Positions 8,677 through 17,918 of a stretch of DNA of 64,000 bases are shown piece after piece (the first letter of the stretch is position 1; each line of letters starts with the position of its first letter). Both the position numbers and the translations under genes were made by a program. A model generated the notes under the pieces. It saw only the letters and a list, made by a program, of their open reading frames with translations, was not told the origin of the DNA and ran no database searches. Location of the stretch: positions 296,526 through 360,525 of the forward strand of contig JAETOL010000001.1 of NCBI GenBank assembly GCA_021771755.1. Direction: 5' to 3'. This DNA is from Lachnospiraceae bacterium. GTDB taxonomy: Bacteria; Bacillota; Clostridia; Lachnospirales; Lachnospiraceae.

Positions 8677-9747
8677 CTATTTCATCTGATCCAGAAAGCT
8701 TTGGATCTGTTTTTTCATGATAAGATTGATGTCTTCTCCGGACTGCCATGTCTTTGTCCATTCTACTGTCTTTTCCACTGCCTGACGAACTCCCCATGCC
8801 GGTTTCCACCCGAAGACGCTCCTCAGTCGGGAGCAGTCCAGCTTCAGGAAGTTTGCCTCATGAGGACCGCCCGCAAAATGGTTTTCCCAGGTCTGGCCGT
8901 CTCCCCAGGCTTCACAGAACAGCTCCACCAGCTCTCCTGTAGTCACACAGTCCTCATCTCCCGGGCCTACGTTATAATAGCCTTCATACTTCCGGTCTTC
9001 ATACTGCAGGGCAGCGATCATAAGATACGCATACAAAGGCTCCAATACATGCTGGAAAGGCCTTGTAGAATGAGGATTTCTTACCTGTACAGGCTTTCCT
9101 TCCAATGCCGCACGAATGCAGTCCGGAATGATCCTGTCTGCGGCAAAATCTCCGCCTCCGATCACATTTCCGGCTCTGGCTGTGGAAATCCTGGTATCCC
9201 GGTCTCCGAAAAATGAGTTTTTGTAGCTGTGCGTCACAAGCTCAGAGCAGGATTTACTGTTAGAATATGGATCGAAGCCGTCCAGCGGATCATTTTCACG
9301 ATATCCCCACTCCCATTCCCGGTTATGGTATACCTTATCTGTAGTCACATTCAGAAAAGATCTGACTGTCTCTGTCTGACGTACACATTCCAGAATGTTC
9401 ACCGTACCCATTACGTTTGTCTCATAAGTGTATACGGGATTTTTATATGACTCCCGCACAATCGGCTGCGCTGCCAGATGGAGCACGATCTCCGGCCGGG
9501 TTTCCCGAAATACTTCCATCAGCCTGTCCAGATCCCGGATATCTCCGATCACAGAGTGCATCTGGCTTCCCATATCTGCCAGATTAAAAATTGACGGTTC
9601 TGTCGGCGGTTCCAGGGAATACCCGGTCACCTGCGCCCCTGCATCCAGAAGCAGACGGCAAAGCCAGGTTCCCTTAAAGCCTGTATGTCCTGTTATCAGA
9701 ACTTTTTTTCCATTATAAAAACTGAGATCAAAATTTTTCATAAACAA
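8677..9747 (-). CDS. rfbG: CDP-glucose 4,6-dehydratase
   Basis: 356-residue extended SDR that converts CDP-D-glucose to CDP-4-keto-6-deoxy-D-glucose. The NAD-binding segment ITGHTGFKGTWL is characteristic of this enzyme rather than of dTDP-glucose dehydratases. The catalytic tyrosine and lysine are in DPYSNSKS, and TTDKVY is the usual threonine-aspartate motif. It is the first gene of the surface-glycan operon, behind a strong promoter (9799-9827). The track start is a TTG with AGGAG seven bases upstream; an ATG two codons further in is the alternative start. Its substrate would be supplied by the rfbF product encoded at 36756-37532. Confidence 0.93.
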   Translation of the reverse strand: MFMKNFDLSFYNGKKVLITGHTGFKGTWLCRLLLDAGAQVTGYSLEPPTEPSIFNLADMGSQMHSVIGDIRDLDRLMEVFRETRPEIVLHLAAQPIVRESYKNPVYTYETNVMGTVNILECVRQTETVRSFLNVTTDKVYHNREWEWGYRENDPLDGFDPYSNSKSCSELVTHSYKNSFFGDRDTRISTARAGNVIGGGDFAADRIIPDCIRAALEGKPVQVRNPHSTRPFQHVLEPLYAYLMIAALQYEDRKYEGYYNVGPGDEDCVTTGELVELFCEAWGDGQTWENHFAGGPHEANFLKLDCSRLRSVFGWKPAWGVRQAVEKTVEWTKTWQSGEDINLIMKKQIQSFLDQMK

Positions 9748-9798
9748 CTGAAATCTCCTGTTGATTTAATCTGTCGGTAACTTTTCATAGTTATGAGT

Positions 9799-9827
9799 AT
9801 TATACTATTCTTTAGGCAGTGTGGCAA
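9799..9827 (-). promoter_or_regulatory. Sigma-A-type promoter of the surface-glycan operon
   Basis: Reading the minus strand, TTGCCA is followed after exactly 17 bases by a perfect TATAAT. It lies about 50 bases upstream of rfbG and points into it, with no other gene between. All eight genes from rfbG to the partial glycosyltransferase run the same way with short gaps or overlaps, so this promoter may serve the whole set. Confidence 0.75.
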
Positions 9828-9887
9828 GGTTTCCACCAAAAACCTTCCAGGCTCTGAGGCACCGCAAAAATTTTTCATATTGTGGCA

Positions 9888-9934
9888 AAAAACAGAGACA
9901 GTTTTCTGTGTTTTCACAGTCAACTGTCTCTGCC
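9888..9934 (-). terminator. Intrinsic terminator after pgi
   Basis: A 10-base perfect inverted repeat (AGAGACAGTT and AACTGTCTCT) is followed on the minus strand by GTTTTTTG. It lies about 75 bases after the pgi stop codon and before the rfbG promoter, so it separates pgi from the glycan operon. Confidence 0.75.
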
Positions 9935-10007
9935 TGTATTTGATTCTATGATTCTATGTGCAAATGCAAATTATTTCCATCTCCTGTTACAGAGATTTCT
10001 TATCCTG

Positions 10008-11588
10008 TCAGATATTCAGAAGATCGCTGAACTCTTTCAGAGCTCCGTCTGTCTCATGTGCAAGCACACGTTTTGCAAGAACCTTACCAAGCTGTACGCC
10101 TTCCTGGTCAAAGCTGTTTACGTTCCATACAAATCCCTGGAACATGATCTTGTTCTCAAAGTGTGCCAGAAGCGCTCCAAGAGCCTGAGGTGTCAGTGAC
10201 TCGCCCACAATAATACTGGACGGGCGTCCTCCCTCAAAGTTTTTGTTGCGGTTCTCGTCTGCTTTGCCACATGCAAAAGCAACGATCTGAGCCACTACGT
10301 TTGCGCAGAGCTTCTGCTGGCTTGTGCTTCCCTGGATCACAACATCGGTACCAATCTGGCTATTTTTAAATCCGACAAACTGAAGCGGTATGATATCTGT
10401 TCCCTGGTGGAGAAGCTGATAGAAGGAATGCTGTCCGTTGGTTCCCGGCTCACCGAAGATCACCGGACCGGTCACATAATCTACCGGCTCGCCAAAACGG
10501 TTTACAGATTTACCATTGGACTCCATATCAAGCTGCTGCAGATGTGCCGGGAAACGGCTCAGTGCCTGAGAGTACGGAAGTACTGCAGTTGCCGGATATC
10601 CGAGTACATTGCGCTCGTACACGCCGATCAGAGCATCCAGCATGTCTGGATTCTCCCGAAGTTCTGTATTCATGGCAAGTCTGTCTTCCTCTGCTGCACC
10701 TTCCAGGAACTGTGCAAATACTTCCGGTCCAAATGCCAGAGATAATACTGCGCCGCCAACTGCGGATGTGGAAGAGAAACGACCTCCGATATAATCGTCC
10801 ATAAAAAACGCTGCCAGATAATCGTCACTCTTTGCCAGAGGAGAAGTCTCGCTGGTAACTGCGATCATATGTCTGGATGCATCCAGACCTGCATTCTTCA
10901 ATGCATCTTTTACAAAGGACTCATTTGTCAGAGTCTCCAGTGTTGTTCCGGATTTGGAAACAAGTACAAAAATAGAATGTGCAACATCAATAGAATTGAG
11001 CACTGCTGCCGCATCATCCGGATCTACGTTGCTGATGAATTTTGCTTCCATTTTGAAGGTGTTATTTTTCTTAGCCCAGTTTTCCAGTGCAAGATACATT
11101 GCACGGGGACCAAGGTCGCTTCCGCCGATACCGATCTGAACAACCGTAGTAAACTTCTCTCCTGCTGCGTTTGTAATCTCTCCTGCATGAACCTTCTTTG
11201 CAAAGTCTGCAATCTTGTTCTGCTGCTCTACATAAAAAGCACGCTTATCTACATCATCGGCAACAACAGCATCACCTAACTGTCCGCGGGTAAGCTGATG
11301 AAGGACAAGACGTTTCTCACCGGTATTGATAACCTCACCGTTATACAGGGCTTTGTATTTCTCAGTAAGCTGCGCTTCCTCTGCAAGCTTCTCAAGAGCA
11401 GCCAGTACTTTTTCATCTACCTGCTTTGCAGCATAGTTATAGGCAAGGCCTGCAGCCATAGGAACACTGTAATTTTTTACACGTTCTGCGCCGTTTTCTC
11501 CTGTCATTGCTTCTGCAAGATTCACACGTTCTACGTCAGCGATCTCCTTATAAGAAGCAAGACTGTCAAAGTTTTTCCAATTGATCAT
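10008..11588 (-). CDS. pgi: Glucose-6-phosphate isomerase
   Basis: 526 residues. It interconverts glucose-6-phosphate and fructose-6-phosphate in glycolysis. Family signatures are visible: IGIGGSDLGPRAMYLAL near residue 150, VSKSGTTLETLTN near 210, and GGRFSSTSAVG near 265, with the active-site glutamate and lysine regions further on. The chain matches the longer type of isomerase rather than the ~450-residue Bacillus type. It stands alone between its own terminator and yaaA. The start has AAGGAGAG upstream. Confidence 0.95.
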   Translation of the reverse strand: MINWKNFDSLASYKEIADVERVNLAEAMTGENGAERVKNYSVPMAAGLAYNYAAKQVDEKVLAALEKLAEEAQLTEKYKALYNGEVINTGEKRLVLHQLTRGQLGDAVVADDVDKRAFYVEQQNKIADFAKKVHAGEITNAAGEKFTTVVQIGIGGSDLGPRAMYLALENWAKKNNTFKMEAKFISNVDPDDAAAVLNSIDVAHSIFVLVSKSGTTLETLTNESFVKDALKNAGLDASRHMIAVTSETSPLAKSDDYLAAFFMDDYIGGRFSSTSAVGGAVLSLAFGPEVFAQFLEGAAEEDRLAMNTELRENPDMLDALIGVYERNVLGYPATAVLPYSQALSRFPAHLQQLDMESNGKSVNRFGEPVDYVTGPVIFGEPGTNGQHSFYQLLHQGTDIIPLQFVGFKNSQIGTDVVIQGSTSQQKLCANVVAQIVAFACGKADENRNKNFEGGRPSSIIVGESLTPQALGALLAHFENKIMFQGFVWNVNSFDQEGVQLGKVLAKRVLAHETDGALKEFSDLLNI

Positions 11589-11681
11589 AGTGATTTCTCT
11601 CCTTCAACTGTTTATTCGATACTGCCTTTATTTTACATCAAAAGCAGATGAAATGAAACGGGTAATTTGTTTTTTTAGGAA

Positions 11682-12425
11682 TTATCCTGCAATAAAAACG
11701 AATTTCTTCTCGTCAGACAGCGTTTCTTCACAGGAAAATCCCAATTCATGAAAGGCCTTGATCTCTTCCGGCTCCTGAATGTGATTTTCTGCCATAAAAC
11801 GTACCATCTCGCCTCTTGCCATTTTTGCCAGAGTTGCTTTCTGCTTTACTTTCCCGTTTTTCCACTCTCCAAATTCCACTGTGATGAACCGGTCCTCCGG
11901 CGTCAGATATTTTTCTACTGCCTTTGCATACTCTTTCGATGCCAGATTCAGGATCAGATGATTTCCATCCGTCAGTTCCCGGTACAGCCGCTCTCCCCAG
12001 AAATCATAAAGGTCTTTTTTTCCGTGTACGGACAGCTTTGCCTGCATTTCCAGACGGTAGGGCGTCACACCGTCAAAAGGCTTCAGGACTCCGTAAAATC
12101 CGGACAGGATCCGGAGGTTTTCTTCTATATATGTAAGCGCTCCCTCTGAAAAAACCTCAGGAGCCATATGCTGATACTGGAGACCTTCATAGGTCAGAAC
12201 TGCCGGCGTAAGATTCCTCTCCAAATCCATTTCCTGAAAACGTGCGTAATTCAGTTCAGCCAGCTTGTCATTGCATTTCCATAACGCCTGAGCATCGGAA
12301 AGACTCAGCTTTTGAATCTCTTTCATCAGAATCTTTGTGTCCCCCAGAAATACCGGAAGCCCTGTCACTCCATAGGTATCCGTATCCACATTCATTTTTT
12401 TCGCAGGTGATATGATGATCTTCAT
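11682..12425 (-). CDS. yaaA: Peroxide stress protein YaaA (DUF328/UPF0246)
   Basis: 247 residues beginning MKIISPAKKM-like (here MKIIISPAKKMN), the hallmark of the YaaA family. The C-terminal segment NLASKEYAKAVEKYL is also typical. In E. coli YaaA limits intracellular iron and so protects from hydrogen peroxide. Its ATG directly follows the TAA of bcp with no gap, so a peroxidase and a peroxide-stress protein are co-translated here, which fits a shared oxidative-stress role. Confidence 0.92.
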   Translation of the reverse strand: MKIIISPAKKMNVDTDTYGVTGLPVFLGDTKILMKEIQKLSLSDAQALWKCNDKLAELNYARFQEMDLERNLTPAVLTYEGLQYQHMAPEVFSEGALTYIEENLRILSGFYGVLKPFDGVTPYRLEMQAKLSVHGKKDLYDFWGERLYRELTDGNHLILNLASKEYAKAVEKYLTPEDRFITVEFGEWKNGKVKQKATLAKMARGEMVRFMAENHIQEPEEIKAFHELGFSCEETLSDEKKFVFIAG

Positions 12426-12881
12426 TTAAGAAAGCTCTCCCAGCATCTGTGCCGGATTTTCTGCAGCCTTTACCTTTCCAAATGCCTTAACGATCATGCC
12501 CTCTTCATCGATCAGATAGGTGGTTCGCACAACACCCATAGTCTTTTTGCCGTACATGTTTTTTTCTTTCCACACATCATATGCCTGAATACAGGTAATC
12601 TCTGTATCAGAAAGAAGTGTAAAAGGCAGGTTGTATTTTGTCTCAAATTTTTTGTGAGAAGCCACACTGTCCTTGCTGACTCCCAGTACAACCGCACCCT
12701 TTTCTGTAAACTGAGGATAAAGCTCTCCAAAACCACAGGCCTGCTTGGTGCACCCCGGTGTATTGTCTCTGGGATAAAAATATAAGATAACTTTTTTCCC
12801 TCTGTATTCTTCCAGTGTATGCATGTCACCGTTCTGATCCGGAAGCGTAAAATCCGGTGCCTTTGTTCCAATCTCCAACAT
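12426..12881 (-). CDS. bcp: Thioredoxin-dependent thiol peroxidase (BCP/PrxQ)
   Basis: 151-residue peroxiredoxin of the PrxQ class, which reduces peroxides using thioredoxin. The segment DNTPGCTKQACGF holds the peroxidatic cysteine and, five residues later, the resolving cysteine of the atypical two-Cys type. Length is standard. It is the promoter-proximal gene of a bcp-yaaA pair. The start has GGAGGAAA upstream. Confidence 0.94.
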   Translation of the reverse strand: MLEIGTKAPDFTLPDQNGDMHTLEEYRGKKVILYFYPRDNTPGCTKQACGFGELYPQFTEKGAVVLGVSKDSVASHKKFETKYNLPFTLLSDTEITCIQAYDVWKEKNMYGKKTMGVVRTTYLIDEEGMIVKAFGKVKAAENPAQMLGELS

Positions 12882-12941
12882 TGCCGTTTCCTCCTTCGAT
12901 TGTGATTTATACCCTATTGTACCGCCTTCCTCCTTTTATGG

Positions 12942-13376
12942 TCAAGGGGCGGTATCCATAAATACGATCTCCCAAAGATCCTCAAAAGGGATTTCCGTCT
13001 CATCTGCAAGGATCAGCCTGTGCCGGAACTCATCCAGCTTTTTTACGGTTCCGCTGACCGTCACATATGCCCCGCCCTCCTTACGGAGATCCGGGCGAAA
13101 AAAGCAGACAGAGACCTCCGGGTGCTCACCGATATGCTCTTTGATAAATTCCAGCCGGCGGTTCAGGATGTCCAAAGCTTCCTCATCCGGCTGGATCCGG
13201 CGTTCTGTCAGCCTTGCCGTTTCCTTTACCGCCTCTCCGTATCCGGTCAGAGCGGCAAACGGCGCAAACTGAGCCGCCCGGTCCAGAACAGGCATCTGCG
13301 GCCGTTTATCTGACACATGATGGGGAAGATGGATGATATCATCATATTTATGGCTTTCTCCAAAATAATTTTTCAT
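12942..13376 (-). CDS. YolD-like family protein
   Basis: 144 residues with the pattern of YolD-like proteins: an N-terminal DRAAQFAPFAALTGYGEAV segment and a C-terminal small beta domain ending in EDLWEIVFMD. In Firmicutes, YolD-like genes are very often found directly downstream of Y-family polymerase genes, as here, where it follows the polymerase after five bases. The molecular function is not established; a role with the polymerase in mutagenic repair is inferred from the constant pairing. Confidence 0.85.
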   Translation of the reverse strand: MKNYFGESHKYDDIIHLPHHVSDKRPQMPVLDRAAQFAPFAALTGYGEAVKETARLTERRIQPDEEALDILNRRLEFIKEHIGEHPEVSVCFFRPDLRKEGGAYVTVSGTVKKLDEFRHRLILADETEIPFEDLWEIVFMDTAP

Positions 13377-13381
13377 CTTAT

Positions 13382-14920
13382 TTATGCTTTATGCCCTCCG
13401 ATCCTGGAATTGCGGTCTTTGGCGGTAGCCCCTTCCTGCAGATTCATTCCCTTTAATATGGCATTCTTCCCGAATTTTTTCTTGATATCCAACATGGCCT
13501 GCTGCATCTTACGCTCTCTTTCCAGAAGCTCCTTTTCTTTCTGCCTTTGCTTTTCCAGGGCTTCATAGTCTGTAAAAAGATCCAGCTGCTCAAAGGTTTC
13601 CTTCTGTTTCACTGCGGTTTCCGGCACTACCTTATTGGCAGCCAGATACATCCGGCGGATCAGAAGCTTTTTGTCCATGATCCGGTCATAAAGTCCCATC
13701 ACCGCATCGGTGATCTTCTTTGTGGAAGAAGTCTGACTGTCCAGATTTACTGTTCCATGAGCATGTCTGGGAATTTTTCTGCCATAGCGGTCCACCTTAA
13801 TCTCACCCTTATAATCCTTCTTCCGACCGGCATCTGTCAGATTTTCAATATCATACCCTACCGTCAGCGTCAGCTGATCTGTGACCAGCCGCTTATCCAC
13901 CAGATCAAGGACAAGAAGATCCGTCATTTCCCGGATCACCAGGCGTGCCTGCTCAAAAGTATAGGGACAGGGCAGTACCTGTCCGGATCCAATGCTGTTG
14001 GTGGACGGCTTATATTCTTTGATATCTGCAATCGTGCAGGGCTCCCATCCCCAGGCATGATCGATCAGAAGCTCTGCATTAATGCCAAAAAGCTCATAAA
14101 GAAGATCTTCATTATAAAAATCCCCCGGGCCTCCCAGAGAGCATCTGGCAATGTCTCCCATGGTAAACATGCCGTTTGCTTTCAGCTTTTTCTCATAGCC
14201 TTTTCCCACACGCCAGAAGTCCGTCAGCGGCTGATGATCCCACAAAAGCCTCCGGTAGGACATTTCATCAAGCTCTGCGATCCGTACTCCGTACTCATCC
14301 GGTTCGATATGTTTTGCCACAATGTCCATGGCGATCTTGCAAAGGTAAAGATTCGTGCCGATCCCTGCCGTTGCTGTGATCCCGGTTGTCTGCAGTACGT
14401 CGCGGATCATCTTCATGGCAAGTTCTCTGGCAGTAAGCCCGTAGCTTTTCAGATAGTGTGTGGCATCAATAAAGACCTCGTCAATGGAATAAATATGGAT
14501 ATCCTCCATTGCAATATATTTCAGATAAATGTCCACGATCCGGGTGCTGTATTCCATATAAAATGCCATCCGGGGCGGAGCGGCTATATAACTGACCTCC
14601 AGTTCCGGATAGCGCTCCAGATCCTCTGCCATATAAGAAGAACCGGCAAATTCTCCTCCCGGAGCAAGCTTTTTCCTTCTGGCATTGACTTCTTTCACCT
14701 TCTGCACCACCTCAAAAAGTCTGGGGCGGCCCGGGATGCCGTATGCCTTCATGGATGGGGACACTGCCAGACAGATGGTTTTTTCCGTACGGCTGGCATC
14801 TGCCACTACAAGATTTGTTTTCATGGGATCCAGTCCCCGCTCCCGACATTCCACGGAAGCGTAAAAGGACTTCAGATCAATGGCTATATATACATGATTT
14901 TCGCTAATATCACTCATCAC
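13382..14920 (-). CDS. Y-family DNA polymerase (UmuC/UvrX-type)
   Basis: 512 residues. The palm motif YIAIDLKSFYASVECRERGLDP and the second catalytic site YSIDEVFID identify a translesion polymerase. The central helix-hairpin region and the C-terminal little-finger region follow, and the last 60 residues form a lysine- and glutamate-rich helical tail. It is longer than DinB (about 360-420), as in the UmuC/UvrX group of Gram-positive bacteria and their mobile elements. The start overlaps the end of the HAD gene by 11 bases. No LexA box was recognised. Confidence 0.9.
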   Translation of the reverse strand: MMSDISENHVYIAIDLKSFYASVECRERGLDPMKTNLVVADASRTEKTICLAVSPSMKAYGIPGRPRLFEVVQKVKEVNARRKKLAPGGEFAGSSYMAEDLERYPELEVSYIAAPPRMAFYMEYSTRIVDIYLKYIAMEDIHIYSIDEVFIDATHYLKSYGLTARELAMKMIRDVLQTTGITATAGIGTNLYLCKIAMDIVAKHIEPDEYGVRIAELDEMSYRRLLWDHQPLTDFWRVGKGYEKKLKANGMFTMGDIARCSLGGPGDFYNEDLLYELFGINAELLIDHAWGWEPCTIADIKEYKPSTNSIGSGQVLPCPYTFEQARLVIREMTDLLVLDLVDKRLVTDQLTLTVGYDIENLTDAGRKKDYKGEIKVDRYGRKIPRHAHGTVNLDSQTSSTKKITDAVMGLYDRIMDKKLLIRRMYLAANKVVPETAVKQKETFEQLDLFTDYEALEKQRQKEKELLERERKMQQAMLDIKKKFGKNAILKGMNLQEGATAKDRNSRIGGHKA

Positions 14921-15743
14921 CTTTTTTCAGCAGAAAACGTTCAATAATCTCCGCAACACCATCATGATTGTTATCTCGTTCCGTCACATAATCCCCATGC
15001 TCTGCCACTCCTTCATAGGCATTGCACATAACTGCACCCACATGCGCCGCCCGGATCATTTCCACATCGTTTGGAGCATCCCCGGCAGCCACAGAATTTT
15101 CCAGCGGGATTCCCAGATAATCACACATCCATTCTACTGCAAATCCTTTTGACACTCCTTCCGGTGCGATCTCCAGATAATACTCTGTAGAAAAAAAGCT
15201 CCGCACCGTTCCCTCCAAAGGCTCCACACATTCCCTCTGATATTTTTCCAGTTCGGAACGGTTGTCCAGTCCGACCAGAAGGATTTTATACGGATCAAAA
15301 GGGAAGGCCGCATCCACATCCGGTACGATCTCGTAAGGAACGGTGGATCTGTCTATATAATAATGCAGCTCCGGCGTATCCTTCATGGCAAGTACACTGG
15401 TATCCGAATAGGACTGCACGTGAAGTCCACGATCCAGCGCCTCCTGAAACAAAGTTTTTGCCACTTCTTTTTTAATAGTTTTTCCATAAATCGTTTTTTT
15501 ATGAAACGGATCATAAATCTGACCACCGTTAAATGCGATCACATAACAGCCTTCCCTGGTAAGCCCGATCCGTTCTGCAATGTGAACGCCGCTGGCAAGA
15601 GGTCTTCCTGTTGTCACAACGATCTTATGCCCCTGCTCCAGCGCCCGGTCAATGGCTGCCTGATTTCCTGCGGTTACTTCCTTCTGATCATTTAAAAGAG
15701 TGCCATCCAGATCTGTAAATAAAATTTTTGTGTGTTTTCCCAC
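14910..15743 (-). CDS. Cof-type HAD family phosphatase
   Basis: 277 residues with HAD motif I FTDLDGTLLND, the motif II threonine in VVTTGRP, and motif IV GDAPNDVEMI. The Cof/YidA-type cap lies between motifs II and III. Enzymes of this family hydrolyse small phosphorylated metabolites; the substrate cannot be read from sequence. It sits two bases from the XRE regulator gene upstream and overlaps the polymerase gene downstream, so it belongs to a minus-strand transcription unit with mixed functions. Confidence 0.9.
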   Translation of the reverse strand: MGKHTKILFTDLDGTLLNDQKEVTAGNQAAIDRALEQGHKIVVTTGRPLASGVHIAERIGLTREGCYVIAFNGGQIYDPFHKKTIYGKTIKKEVAKTLFQEALDRGLHVQSYSDTSVLAMKDTPELHYYIDRSTVPYEIVPDVDAAFPFDPYKILLVGLDNRSELEKYQRECVEPLEGTVRSFFSTEYYLEIAPEGVSKGFAVEWMCDYLGIPLENSVAAGDAPNDVEMIRAAHVGAVMCNAYEGVAEHGDYVTERDNNHDGVAEIIERFLLKKGDE

Positions 15744-15745
15744 GG

Positions 15746-16765
15746 TTATTCCTCCTCAAATACGAAGCCGTATACCGGATCCTTTCGGAAGCTTTCGGAC
15801 AGAGTGGTCTTCATTTGTTCCACAAATTCAGGACTCAATTCCTTAAATTCCATATGTTCATAGAGCTCCGAATGTCTGTATGCATCCATTTCCTCTACGG
15901 CATCTGTTAATTTTTTCATATATTCTCTGACTTTTTCCCTGTCTTTTTCCATCAGGGGAATCTGCAGCTGTGCGGAGATCTTATGATATTCTCCAGATTC
16001 AAAAAGCTCTGCAAGCCCTGTCATTTTTTCTGTGATCATTCTGGCTTTCTGAAAATCTCCATCCTTTTCTGCCAGCATAAATATACCGCCCAGCGCCATT
16101 TCCGCTACGTTATTTACCTGAAAAAGCAGCTCTTCATATTCTTTAAAGGCGCCGTTCCGGTCACCTTTTATTTCACAAAGCTGTGCCTTATGGATCTTTT
16201 TCACCGGATCCAGCCGGGAAAAATAGTTCAGACAGGCTTCTGCCTTTTCATAATCCTCATTGCGGTAATAATAGCCGAACAGGGCATCTGCGGCCCGTTC
16301 CCGAATCTCAGAATCTTCACTTTCCAGCGCCTGCTTATACCATCCCAGGATCTCCCGGTCGTATTCTTTCATTGTTTCCGAATCCGAAATCCCTCTCAGG
16401 ATCCTCCAGCCGTCCAGCGTCATGGCAAGATGAAGGACCAGTCTGCTGCAGCCGGGATACTGACAGATTTTTTTCCTGCAAAAATCAAAAGCTTCCTCAA
16501 AACTGCTCTTTTGAAATTTTCCTTCTGCTTCCAGAACGATTGCACGAACCTCTTCCTGTGTAAGCTCCTCCCGGAAAGAAAGCAGCGTATCCGGCGTTGT
16601 CTCCAGCACCCTTGCAATAGGCGCAAGAAGGGTAATATCCGGCAAAGAGACATTGTTCTCCCATTTATTCACTGCCGGAGCCGTCACACCAAGGCGTCTC
16701 GCCATTTCCTCCTGCGTCAGATTTCTGCTTTTTCTGTATGTTCTGATAACCTCACCGATTCTCAT
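15746..16765 (-). CDS. XRE-family transcriptional regulator with helical repeat C-terminus
   Basis: About 339 residues from the chosen start. The N-terminus is an XRE helix-turn-helix (IRTYRKSRNLTQEEMARRLGV, then WENNVSLPD). The remaining 270 residues are alpha-helical and contain TPR-like pairs (for example DALFGYYYRNEDYEKAEACLNYFSRLDP). I start at MRIGEVIRTY because AAGGAGA lies just upstream; the track start adds 17 residues without a ribosome binding site. The regulated genes are unknown. It precedes the HAD gene by two bases. Confidence 0.85.
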   Translation of the reverse strand: MRIGEVIRTYRKSRNLTQEEMARRLGVTAPAVNKWENNVSLPDITLLAPIARVLETTPDTLLSFREELTQEEVRAIVLEAEGKFQKSSFEEAFDFCRKKICQYPGCSRLVLHLAMTLDGWRILRGISDSETMKEYDREILGWYKQALESEDSEIRERAADALFGYYYRNEDYEKAEACLNYFSRLDPVKKIHKAQLCEIKGDRNGAFKEYEELLFQVNNVAEMALGGIFMLAEKDGDFQKARMITEKMTGLAELFESGEYHKISAQLQIPLMEKDREKVREYMKKLTDAVEEMDAYRHSELYEHMEFKELSPEFVEQMKTTLSESFRKDPVYGFVFEEE

Positions 16766-16907
16766 AAAATAATCTCCTTTGCTTTTTTCCACATCGGCCT
16801 CTGCTGCTTTTATCATAGCAGAGAGAACGTCTTCTCACAACTGAACAGATGTTAAGTAAAAAGCAAAAAATTTAACTGTCATTCAAAAAAGCAGGACTCC
16901 GGTCCTC

Positions 16908-17840
16908 TTATCCGGCAAAGTATGCTTCTATTTTTTCTTTTACAGGGTTCTCACCAATAACAATCAGAACTTCCTGCCCTGCACGGATCGGACGCAGAGC
17001 GGCTTTTCCACGGGCAGCATTCAGCTCCATCCACTGTCCTTCTCTGTTTTTGCCAAATCCCTTGATCCGAAAAACAGATCCGCAGTCCGGATCAGCCATG
17101 ATCTTTTCTGACCTGCAGGCCAGCTCTTCTGCAGGAAATGCAAGATTCATAAAATAAAGAGAAGTAAATTTCTCCTCTGAAAAGTGCTTTTTTTCGTAGG
17201 CTGTAGAGCGGTATCCGCATTTCAGCAGTCGGTCATAATCCTGATCGGTCAGTTTTTCCCAGTCTTTTGAAAAAATCTCTCCCTCAAAGGTTCGTCTGCA
17301 GCGGACATTTTCCATTGCCCGCTCCAGATGCTCTGCCACGGATTTCTTTTGTTCTTCCGAAACCTCATCACATCTGCTCAGCACCACACAGCCTGCGGAT
17401 GCCGCCTCTGATGCCAGCAGATATTCCGCCTGGTCCGAAAGCTTTTCTTCCAGACCGCCGTCCACCACTGCGATCACATTTCCAATCTCATACCAGCGGT
17501 CCAGCGGCTCCTCATAAAGTGCATCAAAAAACTCATCCACATCAAAGATCCCGGAAGGCTCCACGATCACTCTGTCGTATCCGCACATTCCCATGGCGAT
17601 CAGTTTCGTCTTAAATCTTCTTCTGTGCGTCTCCCTGTCGCAGCCGCCTGCGATCATTTCCAGCTCACAGTTCTCTCCCTCCAGATCCTTCAGAAGCATC
17701 ATATCCACATTAACTGCGCCGAAATCGTTTTCTATGATTCCGATATTCTGTCCCTGCTTTAAAAGATAGGAGGCATATTTTTTTATAAAGGTTGTCTTAC
17801 CTGCTCCCAGAAAGCCGGTGATCAGATCAATTTTTACCAT
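16908..17840 (-). CDS. CobW/P47K-type G3E GTPase
   Basis: 310 residues with Walker A GFLGAGKTTF, the segment IIENDFGAVNVD and the DEFFDALYEE region of COG0523 proteins. These GTPases act as metal chaperones or insertases. Family members usually carry a CxCC metal-binding motif after the GG of switch I; here the site reads GGCDRETHRRR, so two of the three cysteines are missing, making canonical zinc or cobalt delivery doubtful. The C-terminal CobW_C beta domain is present. It stands alone between secA and the XRE gene. Confidence 0.85.
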   Translation of the reverse strand: MVKIDLITGFLGAGKTTFIKKYASYLLKQGQNIGIIENDFGAVNVDMMLLKDLEGENCELEMIAGGCDRETHRRRFKTKLIAMGMCGYDRVIVEPSGIFDVDEFFDALYEEPLDRWYEIGNVIAVVDGGLEEKLSDQAEYLLASEAASAGCVVLSRCDEVSEEQKKSVAEHLERAMENVRCRRTFEGEIFSKDWEKLTDQDYDRLLKCGYRSTAYEKKHFSEEKFTSLYFMNLAFPAEELACRSEKIMADPDCGSVFRIKGFGKNREGQWMELNAARGKAALRPIRAGQEVLIVIGENPVKEKIEAYFAG

Positions 17841-17861
17841 AATGTCAAATCTCCTGTCCTG

Positions 17862-17918
17862 AACAAAAGAGGGCTGCCAGATTCTCTTTTTCAGTGAATT
17901 TCTGACAACCCTTCTGTT
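17862..17918 (-). terminator. Intrinsic terminator after secA
   Basis: Immediately after the secA stop on the minus strand there is a stem of about 12 pairs (AGGGTTGTCAGA with TCTGGCAGCCCT, including G-U pairs), followed by CTTTTG. It would end transcription of secA before the CobW gene. Confidence 0.65.
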
